NCBI RefSeq assembly: GCF_001422725.1
Contig: NZ_LMMA01000011.1
Coordinates: 1-64,000, forward strand
Reading direction: 5' to 3'
Length of the DNA stretch: 64,000 nucleotides
Source of the DNA: Flavobacterium sp. Leaf82
GTDB taxonomy: Bacteria > Bacteroidota > Bacteroidia > Flavobacteriales > Flavobacteriaceae
In this document: positions 17,182 through 26,412 of the stretch, piece after piece
How the letters are laid out: every line of letters starts with the position of its first letter
Position numbering within the stretch: the stretch's first letter is position 1
Position numbers and translations under genes: made by a program
The notes under the pieces: generated by a model
What the model saw: the letters and a program-made list of their open reading frames with translations, nothing else
Told to the model about the DNA's origin: nothing
Database searches by the model: none

Positions 17182-18708
17182 TTAATATTGTGGGTTTTGA
17201 TCTAAGTTTGGATTATTATCTACATCACTTTGCGGAATTGGCATTCTATTATTTTTACCTACTGTGAAGTTTTTAAAATCCGGATCACGAATTGCGATTT
17301 TATCAACAGAAGCCTGAGAATCCAGATCTCCCCAACGTTTTAAATCTTCCCAGCGAACACTTTCTCCGGCCAATTCTAAAACTCTTTCTGTTTTTAATCT
17401 TTCTAAAAATTTATCATGATCATTACCTATTTCAGGATGAGCCACTGCTAAAGTATTCATGTTTACACGTGCTCGTACTAAATCAACATATTGATAAGCG
17501 GCAGCTGTATTTCCTGTTTCGTTCAATACTTCGGCGTATCGCAGTAAAATGTCAGCGTAACGAACCAATCTGTAATTGACCTGATTGTAATAATCTTCGT
17601 TGTTTCTGTAATAATCACGGCTTCCTTTTCTAAACCAGGCTTCGTCATTACCCCATTCCCAGTTTTTTCCATATGTTTTATCGCCAAAATCTGCTAATAA
17701 AGTCGGATAATATAAAGTCCATCTTAAACGATCATCTAGATTTCCACTTTTGTTTTTTTCCTGTTTAAAAGCATTTACCAACCAAAAACGCGCTTGTCCG
17801 TCAGACCATCCAATGCCTCTTGGCGCAAAAAATTGATTACGATTACTAGAAACCGCAGCATTTTGATCTTCTCCCGTTCCTCCTTTTCTTTGATCTCCAA
17901 ACTGAATTTCAAAAACCGATTCGCTGTTGTTTTCGTGTATATCAGTAAAATTGTCTCTGTAATTTGAAGCTAAACTGTATTTTGCCCCGGAACCTGTAAT
18001 TAAGTATTCAAGAGCGGTTTTTGCCTCAGCCCATTTGTGTTGCTGCATGTACACTTTAGCCAGAAAAGCTTTTGCTGCACCTTTATCAGGTCTGCCTGCC
18101 TGGTCACTTGCCCATGTTGCCGGCAAATCGGCGTAAGCCTCATTTAAATCTTTTTCGACCTGTGCCCAAACTTCGGTCACATTTTTTTGCTGAGGTAAAT
18201 CTGCTGGCGTAGACGGGTCTAAAACCAATGGGATATTTTCCCAAATAACTGCTGCATAATAGTAATGCAAGGCTCTAAAAAATTTAGCCTGCGCTATAAT
18301 TTGCTTTTTATCATCTTCGTTTTGAAAAGTAATATTTGGAACATTTGCCAAAACCTGATTACATCTAAATACGGCTTTATAGGTATCTCTCCATGTTACT
18401 GCATTTCCTTCCCAGAAATTATAATTGATATAATTAAATCTCGTCCAGTCTGCTAATTCTGTCCACGGGCTATTACTAAATCCTTCATCAGAAGTTAAAT
18501 CCAGACGGAAATAAATCCATCTTGCCCATAATCCATCTTTATAAAACATGGCGTAAATTGAATTAACACCAGCTTGTGCATCACTTTCCGTTTTCCAATA
18601 TTGATCTACTGTGATATCATTTGGGCTGTTCAGATCTAAATCATTTTCACAAGATGATGCAAAAAAGAGACCTAGAAAAACTACGGTTGTTAGTATTATT
18701 TTTTTCAT
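17182..18708 (-). CDS. SusD/RagB-family glycan-binding lipoprotein
   Basis: This 508-residue surface lipoprotein has signal FLGLFFASSC followed by acidic ENDLDL, typical of Bacteroidota surface export. TPR-rich SusD features include SPNDITVDQYWKTESDAQAGVNS near the N-terminus, RALHYYYAA, and a C-terminal block with YRLVRYADILLRYAEVLNETG and LNRE-type RTERVLELAGE. It ends in NPQY. It acts with the SusC partner directly upstream to capture an oligosaccharide at the cell surface. Confidence 0.95.
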   Translation of the reverse strand: MKKIILTTVVFLGLFFASSCENDLDLNSPNDITVDQYWKTESDAQAGVNSIYAMFYKDGLWARWIYFRLDLTSDEGFSNSPWTELADWTRFNYINYNFWEGNAVTWRDTYKAVFRCNQVLANVPNITFQNEDDKKQIIAQAKFFRALHYYYAAVIWENIPLVLDPSTPADLPQQKNVTEVWAQVEKDLNEAYADLPATWASDQAGRPDKGAAKAFLAKVYMQQHKWAEAKTALEYLITGSGAKYSLASNYRDNFTDIHENNSESVFEIQFGDQRKGGTGEDQNAAVSSNRNQFFAPRGIGWSDGQARFWLVNAFKQEKNKSGNLDDRLRWTLYYPTLLADFGDKTYGKNWEWGNDEAWFRKGSRDYYRNNEDYYNQVNYRLVRYADILLRYAEVLNETGNTAAAYQYVDLVRARVNMNTLAVAHPEIGNDHDKFLERLKTERVLELAGESVRWEDLKRWGDLDSQASVDKIAIRDPDFKNFTVGKNNRMPIPQSDVDNNPNLDQNPQY

Positions 18709-18724
18709 TATCCTATTTTTTTAA

Positions 18725-21700
18725 TTAAAAGCTAAATTCAACACCAAGAGAATATGTTCTAAGATTTGGGAAAGATCCATTATCAACACCTCTTTCAAAA
18801 ATATTTCCGTTTGTAAACTCAGGATCTAAGCCTTTGTATTTAGTGATGGTAATAATATTTTGTGCTGATAATGTTAATCTTGCTCTTGTAATTCCGGATT
18901 TATCCAAAATACTTCCAGGAAGATTATACCCAAACCCAATGTATTTAAGTCTGATAAAATCGCCGCTTTCTAAGAAACGGTCGCTATCTCCTCTTGAGTT
19001 TAATGTTGAACCTTTTGTTACTCTTGGAAAATCAGTATTTGGATTTTCTGGTGTCCAGGGCTGAATTCCTGCTCTGTAATTACTATTGTCATCAAAACGA
19101 TCTACAACACTTCTGAATCCATCATAAACAGTAGCGCCGTGAGAAGCAATCCAGTTCATAGAAAAATCAAAGCCTTTATATTCTGCTCCTGCGTTTAAGC
19201 CCATTTCAAATTCAGGCCAAGGGCTTCCTACAATCGATTTATCATCACTTGTAATTTGTCCGTCGCCGTTAACATCTTTAAAACGGATATCTCCGGGTAC
19301 TGCACCGGGCATAATTACTTTTCCGTCAGCATTTTTATAGTTGGATATCTCAGCTTGATTTTGAAACAAACCATCTGTTTGCAAAACATACCACATTCCT
19401 ACAGGAGATCCTGCCCTTGTCATTGTATTTCCAACAATGTTTTCATTTTGTCCGTTACCTAAAGAGACCAATTTGTTATTTACTTTTGTAAAGTTTACAG
19501 AAGCATTAAACGAGAAGTCATTAATTTTTTTATTGTACGCCAATTCCAATTCAAAACCTTTGTTTTCAACTGTTGCAGCATTAGATATTGGATTTCCACC
19601 ATCATTTCCTGTCGTTAATAAAATTGGGAAACCAAATAATACATCTTCAGTACGAGCAATAAAATAATCTGCCGTAAGACGTAAATCATTATTTAAAACT
19701 CCCAGATCTAATCCAAAATTGGTTTGTTTTAATTTTTCCCAACGTAACTGAGCATTTGATAATTTAATCTGAGTGGCAGAAGGATATAAACCTTGCGAAG
19801 TTCCTAATACGGTTTGTCCAAAATTATTCACGAAACTTTTGTATTCGTAATTTCCAATATTACCAGAACCTAGTTCCCCATAACTTGCTCTTAATTTTAA
19901 ATCTTTAATAAATTTAGATTTAAAGAAAGATTCGTTATTTATTCTCCATCCGGCAGAAACAGAAGGGAAATTACCCCACTTGTTTTCATCGCTGAATCTT
20001 GATGATCCGTCGCGTCTCAAAACAGCATTAAATAAATAACGGTTATCATAATTATACTCTAATCTTCCTAAATAAGAGGCCAAAGAAGCTTCGTTAATAT
20101 AACCACCAACTACAGGCGAATCTCCCTGATTTAAAACCTCATAATATTGTCCTGTTCCTGAGTTTATAGGAATATTTCTCTTTGTTCCGTAAATTTGCTC
20201 ATATTTGTCTTTTTGAAAAGTCTGCCCAACTAAAATTGTCAAATCATGTTTTCCAAATTGCTTTTTGAAATTCAATGTATTTTCAAATAATGTCGTTTCA
20301 GATCTTCCTTTATTTTGATCAATAATAGAAGGATCTACTGGCTGATTTAATGTCCAGTTCCCTACTTTTCTTAAAAATTTATACGAGTCAAAACTGGTTT
20401 CATATCCAAAATTGAAACGGTATTTTAGCCACGATGCGAGTTTTAATTCTGACCAGATATTTCCTCTAATTCTAAAATTTTCATTTATTGTATTGGCAAA
20501 ATCAGAAATTGCCAAAGGATTTGTACCAAATGTATCTGCTACTCCTTGTTTTCCATAACCATATCCACCAGGGTTTGCAGCATCATAAAGCGGAATTGTT
20601 GGAGTCATTCTATAAACATCAATGATTGGGTTTCCAGCCATTTCATCTGTTTTAGAATTGCTGATCGCGATGTTTTCTCCAATGCTGAAAATTCCTTTAG
20701 ATCCGCTTGAATTTACACGGAATGAAATTCTGTCAAAATCAGTTCCAACAACAGTTCCTTCATTTCCAAAATAGTTTCCTGACATAAAGAAGCTTGAGTT
20801 ATCTCCCCCGCCCGCAACACTAACATTGTAATCCTGAATCATTCCGGTTCTAAAAACTGCATCCTGCCAGTCTGTATCTACTGCCATATTTAAGTTTTGC
20901 CTTGGAAATCCGGCATTATCATAAGCCTGATTATTTAATTTTGCAAACTCCTGAGTTCCCATTAAATCATATCTTGGCATAGTTGTAATACTGCTTTTAG
21001 CAGAAGCTTCGACTTTAAGCGGTCCTTTTTTACCTTTTTTAGTGGTGATGATAATTACACCATTTGCTGCTCTGGAACCATAAATTGCTGCTGCCGATGC
21101 ATCTTTTAGCACTTGAATAGTTTCAATATCGTTTGGGTTAAAATCTCTGTTTGCCGATGTCACCAAACCATCAATTACATATAATGGATTGGTATTTTGA
21201 AGATTTTTTAAACCACGAATTTCGATATTCGCTTCTTGTCCCGGACGACCACCGCCACGAACTTTAACTCCGGTAACTAAACCCTGAAGTCCATCTGCCA
21301 CAGTTGTAACCTGACGTTTTTGAATTTCATCTGCCTTAACGAGCGAAACTGCTCCTGTAAGATCTTTTTTCTGTTGCGAACCGTAACCTACTACTACAAT
21401 TTCATCCAGTTTTGTAGCGTCTTCTGCTAAGGATGCGTTTATTGTCGTTTTACCATTAATCGCGATTTCGACTGTTTTATAACCCTGCGAACTAAAAACC
21501 AGTGTTTGATCCGGACCTGTGGTTATTTTGTAAGTTCCATCGAAATCTGTAACGGCGCCGTTTTTAGTATTCTTGATGCCCACGTTAGCAAACGGTACCG
21601 GTTCTCCTGTTGCAGAAGTTACTTTTCCCGTTATGGTTATTTGCTGTTGTGCATACGTTTGTTGTAATAATAAACTAAAGAAAAACAAGAGGTAATATCT

Positions 21701-21733
21701 CTGCTTTAAAATTTGCGTGATCTTTGTTTTCAT
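18725..21733 (-). CDS. SusC/RagA-family TonB-dependent outer membrane transporter
   Basis: This 1002-residue transporter starts at the ATG at 21733, which gives a signal peptide ending QQTYAQ; the upstream 29 residues are not signal-like. The order is a carboxypeptidase-D-regulatory-like domain (ITGKVTSATGEPVPFANVGIKNT), a TonB box region (DEIVVVGYGSQ), a plug (VKVRGGGRPGQEANIEIRG, then NPLYVIDG) and a 22-strand barrel ending in SLGVEFSF. The SusC/SusD order with a 16-base gap is standard. The substrate follows from the enzymes: an arabinosyl- or galactosyl-decorated plant polysaccharide is plausible, not proven. Confidence 0.95.
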   Translation of the reverse strand: MKTKITQILKQRYYLLFFFSLLLQQTYAQQQITITGKVTSATGEPVPFANVGIKNTKNGAVTDFDGTYKITTGPDQTLVFSSQGYKTVEIAINGKTTINASLAEDATKLDEIVVVGYGSQQKKDLTGAVSLVKADEIQKRQVTTVADGLQGLVTGVKVRGGGRPGQEANIEIRGLKNLQNTNPLYVIDGLVTSANRDFNPNDIETIQVLKDASAAAIYGSRAANGVIIITTKKGKKGPLKVEASAKSSITTMPRYDLMGTQEFAKLNNQAYDNAGFPRQNLNMAVDTDWQDAVFRTGMIQDYNVSVAGGGDNSSFFMSGNYFGNEGTVVGTDFDRISFRVNSSGSKGIFSIGENIAISNSKTDEMAGNPIIDVYRMTPTIPLYDAANPGGYGYGKQGVADTFGTNPLAISDFANTINENFRIRGNIWSELKLASWLKYRFNFGYETSFDSYKFLRKVGNWTLNQPVDPSIIDQNKGRSETTLFENTLNFKKQFGKHDLTILVGQTFQKDKYEQIYGTKRNIPINSGTGQYYEVLNQGDSPVVGGYINEASLASYLGRLEYNYDNRYLFNAVLRRDGSSRFSDENKWGNFPSVSAGWRINNESFFKSKFIKDLKLRASYGELGSGNIGNYEYKSFVNNFGQTVLGTSQGLYPSATQIKLSNAQLRWEKLKQTNFGLDLGVLNNDLRLTADYFIARTEDVLFGFPILLTTGNDGGNPISNAATVENKGFELELAYNKKINDFSFNASVNFTKVNNKLVSLGNGQNENIVGNTMTRAGSPVGMWYVLQTDGLFQNQAEISNYKNADGKVIMPGAVPGDIRFKDVNGDGQITSDDKSIVGSPWPEFEMGLNAGAEYKGFDFSMNWIASHGATVYDGFRSVVDRFDDNSNYRAGIQPWTPENPNTDFPRVTKGSTLNSRGDSDRFLESGDFIRLKYIGFGYNLPGSILDKSGITRARLTLSAQNIITITKYKGLDPEFTNGNIFERGVDNGSFPNLRTYSLGVEFSF

Positions 21734-21867
21734 TGATTTGTCATTTAGATAGTTTTCATTTCTTTTGGTTGGTTTTAAAAATTCTTTTTCAATACTTCTA
21801 GTCATCTCTGATGCGAGCAAAAAAATAATTAATATTGCTCCATTGTAACAATGTGTTCATTTTAATT

Positions 21868-21875
21868 CAAAATTA
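21868..21875 (-). promoter_or_regulatory. Candidate -7 box for the susCD operon
   Basis: On the minus strand TAATTTTG fits TAnnTTTG, 135 bases before the SusC start in the divergent gap. A poor TTTA lies where the -33 TTTG is expected. This is where the hybrid regulator would be expected to bind. Confidence 0.35.
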
Positions 21876-22126
21876 GTAATGGTCTATTTTTTTAAACTTT
21901 ATTTTACTGATACTCTATTTTTTTAGCAGAAAAAATATCAAATTCATTTATTTAAAAATCCAAAGTAGATGATTTTAATTCAAAATAAAATGATTCATTT
22001 GTGTCAATTTCTATCTCAAATGATTCAAATTGTATAAAAAAGATCAGAGATACAGCGGCTTGCAACATTTTGTTGAATATTGACACGATTTGAATAAGCT
22101 GTTGTTTTATCCTAAAAAACACAACT

Positions 22127-25100
22127 ATGCGTAAATTCTTTCTTTTATTATTTTTTTCGCTTTTTTCGATAAATTTTATTCAGGCTCAAGAATATTATTT
22201 TAAACATTTTCAGGTTGAAGAAGGACTTTCAAACAACACAGTTTTGACTTCTTTACAGGATGAAGATGGCTTTATGTGGTTTGGTACAAAAGATGGTTTA
22301 AACCGCTTTGACGGTTATCGCTTTAAAACTTATAGAAGTAATGCCGACCCTATTCATAGTTTAGGAAGCAATTATATTCAGTCTTTACACGAATATAAAG
22401 GTGTAATTTGGGTAGGAACTGATAAAGGTTTGTATCAATACGATAAAAGAACAGATCAGTTTACAGTTTTAAACGAAGCGATTAACGACCGTATCAACGA
22501 TATTAATCATGATAAAAACGGAAATATCTGGTTTATTTCCGGAAATATTCTTTATAAATATTCAACAACAAAAAAGGAAACGAAAACTTTTAACCCTAAT
22601 AAATATTTTGTTGCTACTTCGATTTCACGAGATGCAAACGGACAAATCTGGGCTTCGTCTTTAAATAAAATTTACCGTTATTCAGAAGAGAATCTGTCAT
22701 TTGAGAATATTCCGATTACGCATCCGGAAGCTTCCGGTAATTTTAGAATTACTATTATATATGCCTTAGACAAAAATAATATTGTTATTGGAACTCAGGA
22801 TGATGGTGTTTTGATTTATAATATTCAAAATAAAACGACTTCAAGTTTAGAATTTTCGACCAAAAATCCGGTTTATGTGCGTCAATTTAAAAAGAAAGAC
22901 AACGACGAACTCTGGATTGCCAGCGAATCTGGGGTTTATGTTTATAATCTGAAAACCAAATCAAGCGTCAATCTTAGAAAAAATTACAACGATCCGTATG
23001 CAATTTCAGATAATGCTGCTTATTCCATAACAATCGATAAAGAAAACGGAATTTGGGTTGGAACTTATTTTGGAGGTATTAATTACCATCAAAAACAATA
23101 CACGCAATTCAAGAAATATTTTCCGCAAAAAGGACAAAATTCCATTAGTGGAAGCGCCGTAAGGGAAATTCATAAGGATGATAAAGGTGATCTTTGGATT
23201 GGAACTGAAGATGCAGGATTAAATCGATTTAACCCTAAAACGCAACAGTTTACTTCGTATTTGCCAAACGGAAGTAAAAGTGGTGTTTCGTATTATAATA
23301 TACATGCTTTAATGCCTCGAAAAGACAAAATCTGGGTAGGAACTTTTGAACATGGTTTAGATGTTTTAGACCGAAACCTGGGCACAGTCATAAAACATTA
23401 CAGCGCCAATAATCCATCATCAGGATTGCACAGTAATTTTATTTTTTCTTTTTATGAAACTAAAAAAGAGGAACTGATTGTTATTACCACAATGGGACTT
23501 TATCGATACAATGAAACTGCCGATAATTTTGATATTCTGAAAACTTTTCCGGAAACAATACATTATACGAATTATCAGGAAGACAGCGACGGAAATTGCT
23601 GGGCAGGAAGTTATCGCGATGGTTTGTTTTACTACAATCCCAAAACCAAAAAGAAAGAGGTTTTTGTTTATGATTATAAAAACCTAAACGGAATAAGTAA
23701 TAATTCTATCAATTATATTTTTGAGGACAGTGCTAAAAATTTATGGTTTGCAACAGAAAACGGACTTAATTTATTCGATAAAAAAACAAGGACTTTTAAG
23801 AAATTCACGACCAAAGACGGACTTCCAAGCAATGTTGTGTATTCGATTTTAGAAGATGATGCAAAAAATTTATGGCTCACAACTTCTAAAGGTCTGGTGA
23901 AATTTAGTCCGAATGATAAAGGCGTAAAAATTTATACTACGGCAAATGGTTTACTTAGTGATCAGTTTAATTATGCATCGGCTTTTAAAGATTCGAACGG
24001 AACAATGTATTTTGGGAATTTAAACGGAATGATTAGTTTCAACCCGAAGAATTTTACCAAAAACAAATACACGCCTTCCATTTTTATTACTAATCTTCAA
24101 ATCAATAATAAAGATATTGTTGCCAACAAAAATGATTCTCCAATTAAAAATTCAATTTCACATCTGGATGAACTGGAACTTGACAATAATCAAACATCGT
24201 TTAATCTGGAATTTGCTTCGTTAAATTATACAGCGCCCGAACTTACAGAATATTGGTATAAGCTTGAAAACGTAAACAATGACTGGGTTTATCTGGAACG
24301 AAACAATAAAGTTTTCTTTACAGAACTTGCTCCGGGCGATTATGTTTTTAAGGTAAAGTCGCTAAATAGTTTTGGGGTTTGGAGTAAAGAAATTGAGTTA
24401 AAAATCAGGATTCTTCCTCCGTTCTGGGCAAGTTCTTATGCTTATTTTTTCTATTTTTTACTCATTTGCGGTTCGTTTTACTACATCATTAAATATTCGC
24501 AAAACGTAACACAAATTAAAAACAACCGGAAAATAAAACATTTAAACGACGAAAAGGAGAAAGAAATTTATCAGGCAAAAATTGACTTTTTTACCAATGT
24601 AGCGCACGAAATCAGAACGCCTTTAACGCTTATAAAAGGACCTTTGGAAAAGCTGTTGGTAATGGAACACGTTCTGCCGGAAGTTCCTCAGAATCTTTCT
24701 ATAATGAAGAAAAATACGTCGCGTTTATTAAAACTGGTGAATGAATTACTGGATTTTAGAAAATCTGAAATTGGCGGATTAAAACTCACTTTCGTGGAAG
24801 CAAATATTTCTTCGATGGTTCGGAATTTACATTTGAGATTCAGCCAATTGATTGAAGAAAGAGGAATTGAATTTGAACTGGAATTGGGCGATAAAGATAT
24901 TTTTGCGTTTGTAGACAAAGAAGCTTTCAAAAAAATCCTGAGCAATTTGATGAGCAACGCTATTAAATATTCTAAAGATAAAGCTTCGATCACGCTTTTT
25001 AGAGATGAAAAAAAATTGACTTTAATGGTAAAAAATGATGGAAATCAAATTCCGTTTCATTTAAAAGATAAAATTTTCGAACCGTTTTTCAGAGTTGATA

Positions 25101-26077
25101 ATATGGATACAACTTCCGGAACAGGAATTGGGCTTTCGCTGGCGCATTCGTTAACGCAATTGCATAACGGAAACTTACAGCTGATTGCGGATTCAAAAGT
25201 GAATATTTTTGAACTTGTTGTTCCGCTTCGTCAGGAAGAAGAATTTATGTTTTATAATGAACATGAAAACGAAGAAATTGAAAATGAATCAAAAATTATT
25301 GAAAATGAAAATAAAAATGAGAGACCACAACTTTTGATTGTAGAAGACAATGAAGATTTATTGAATTTTATAGCTACAGAGTTATCTGCTTTTTACACTA
25401 TTTTAATGGCTGATAATGGGGAAAGTGCCTTAAAAATAATTCATAATGAGAATATTCAATTAATTATAAGCGATATTTCTATGCCTGTTATGGATGGTAT
25501 TACTTTGTGTAAAGAAATTAAGGCTAATCTTGAAACGAGTCATATTCCGGTTATTCTGCTTACGGCGAAAAACTCGCTAAAGTCTCAAATTGATGGTCTT
25601 GGAGCTGGTGCCGATGCTTATATTGCAAAACCTTTTTCGATGGATTATTTAAAAGTTCAGGTTAATAATCTAATCGAAAACAGAAAACAAATTATGAATT
25701 ATTATGCGAGTTCCCCACTTTCGCATATTAAAAGTATCGCACACAATAAAACCGATGAAAAGTTCCTTAAAAAATTGGACGATGAAATTTTGAAGAACAT
25801 AACAGATCCTGATTTAAGTGTAGAATCTCTGGCGGAAATTATGAATATGAGCCGTTCGACTTTATACCGAAAAATTAAAGACATTTCGAATTTAAGCCCA
25901 AATGAACTGATTAATATTGTTAGGTTAAAAAGAGCGGCAGAACTACTATTAAACGAGAATTTTAAGATGTATGAAATTGCCGAAAAAGTGGGGTATAAAT
26001 CACAAACGAGTTTTGGACGAAATTTTCAAAGACATTTTTCGATGACACCTTCTGAATACATTGCTATGAATAAATAA
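22127..26077 (+). CDS. Hybrid two-component sensor-regulator (HTCS)
   Basis: This 1316-residue one-protein signalling system runs as follows: signal peptide, about 700 residues of Reg_prop propeller repeats (MWFGTKDGLNRFDGY and IWVGT/LWIGT repeats), a Y_Y_Y domain, a membrane span near 765-790, HisKA with His827 (NVAHEIRTPL), HATPase_c (GTGIGLSLAHSL), a receiver with Asp1116 (ISDISMPVMDG) and a C-terminal AraC helix-turn-helix (SLAEIMNMSRSTLYRKIK). All key residues are present. Such proteins sense a periplasmic oligosaccharide and switch on the adjacent locus. It is divergent from susC. Confidence 0.95.
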   Translation: MRKFFLLLFFSLFSINFIQAQEYYFKHFQVEEGLSNNTVLTSLQDEDGFMWFGTKDGLNRFDGYRFKTYRSNADPIHSLGSNYIQSLHEYKGVIWVGTDKGLYQYDKRTDQFTVLNEAINDRINDINHDKNGNIWFISGNILYKYSTTKKETKTFNPNKYFVATSISRDANGQIWASSLNKIYRYSEENLSFENIPITHPEASGNFRITIIYALDKNNIVIGTQDDGVLIYNIQNKTTSSLEFSTKNPVYVRQFKKKDNDELWIASESGVYVYNLKTKSSVNLRKNYNDPYAISDNAAYSITIDKENGIWVGTYFGGINYHQKQYTQFKKYFPQKGQNSISGSAVREIHKDDKGDLWIGTEDAGLNRFNPKTQQFTSYLPNGSKSGVSYYNIHALMPRKDKIWVGTFEHGLDVLDRNLGTVIKHYSANNPSSGLHSNFIFSFYETKKEELIVITTMGLYRYNETADNFDILKTFPETIHYTNYQEDSDGNCWAGSYRDGLFYYNPKTKKKEVFVYDYKNLNGISNNSINYIFEDSAKNLWFATENGLNLFDKKTRTFKKFTTKDGLPSNVVYSILEDDAKNLWLTTSKGLVKFSPNDKGVKIYTTANGLLSDQFNYASAFKDSNGTMYFGNLNGMISFNPKNFTKNKYTPSIFITNLQINNKDIVANKNDSPIKNSISHLDELELDNNQTSFNLEFASLNYTAPELTEYWYKLENVNNDWVYLERNNKVFFTELAPGDYVFKVKSLNSFGVWSKEIELKIRILPPFWASSYAYFFYFLLICGSFYYIIKYSQNVTQIKNNRKIKHLNDEKEKEIYQAKIDFFTNVAHEIRTPLTLIKGPLEKLLVMEHVLPEVPQNLSIMKKNTSRLLKLVNELLDFRKSEIGGLKLTFVEANISSMVRNLHLRFSQLIEERGIEFELELGDKDIFAFVDKEAFKKILSNLMSNAIKYSKDKASITLFRDEKKLTLMVKNDGNQIPFHLKDKIFEPFFRVDNMDTTSGTGIGLSLAHSLTQLHNGNLQLIADSKVNIFELVVPLRQEEEFMFYNEHENEEIENESKIIENENKNERPQLLIVEDNEDLLNFIATELSAFYTILMADNGESALKIIHNENIQLIISDISMPVMDGITLCKEIKANLETSHIPVILLTAKNSLKSQIDGLGAGADAYIAKPFSMDYLKVQVNNLIENRKQIMNYYASSPLSHIKSIAHNKTDEKFLKKLDDEILKNITDPDLSVESLAEIMNMSRSTLYRKIKDISNLSPNELINIVRLKRAAELLLNENFKMYEIAEKVGYKSQTSFGRNFQRHFSMTPSEYIAMNK

Positions 26078-26089
26078 TAGACAAATATT

Positions 26090-26135
26090 AGAAACGGAGT
26101 ATCTATATCTTAAACATCTAAAAAAATCCGTTTCT
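26090..26135 (+). terminator. Possible terminator after HTCS
   Basis: A 9-bp stem (AGAAACGGA/TCCGTTTCT) has a 28-base loop, with only a short T/A-rich tail. It is weak but correctly placed. The remaining gap to 26412 shows nothing else. Confidence 0.35.
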
Positions 26136-26412
26136 TAAAATAGTTTATGAAAAAAATGTACCAAATCTTTTAGTATAAATTTATCTTCAACTTAAAAATG
26201 CAGAAATGTTTTTATCGTTATAAATTAACACAGAACCGGATACATAAATTAATATTTAAATAATAACATTTGCCGGTTTGAGTGCATTAATTATCATCAA
26301 AATTTTTTTATATTTATAGAAAATATTGCTTTTCTTAATCCAAATATTGGTATTACACTTTATTACTGTATTGAATTATTTAATTACAATAGCTATTATA
26401 ATTTTAGAATAG

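Noticed and set aside
21734..21820. Longer N-terminus for SusC
   Set aside because: The extra 29 residues are charged and precede a clear signal peptide that begins at the ATG at 21733.
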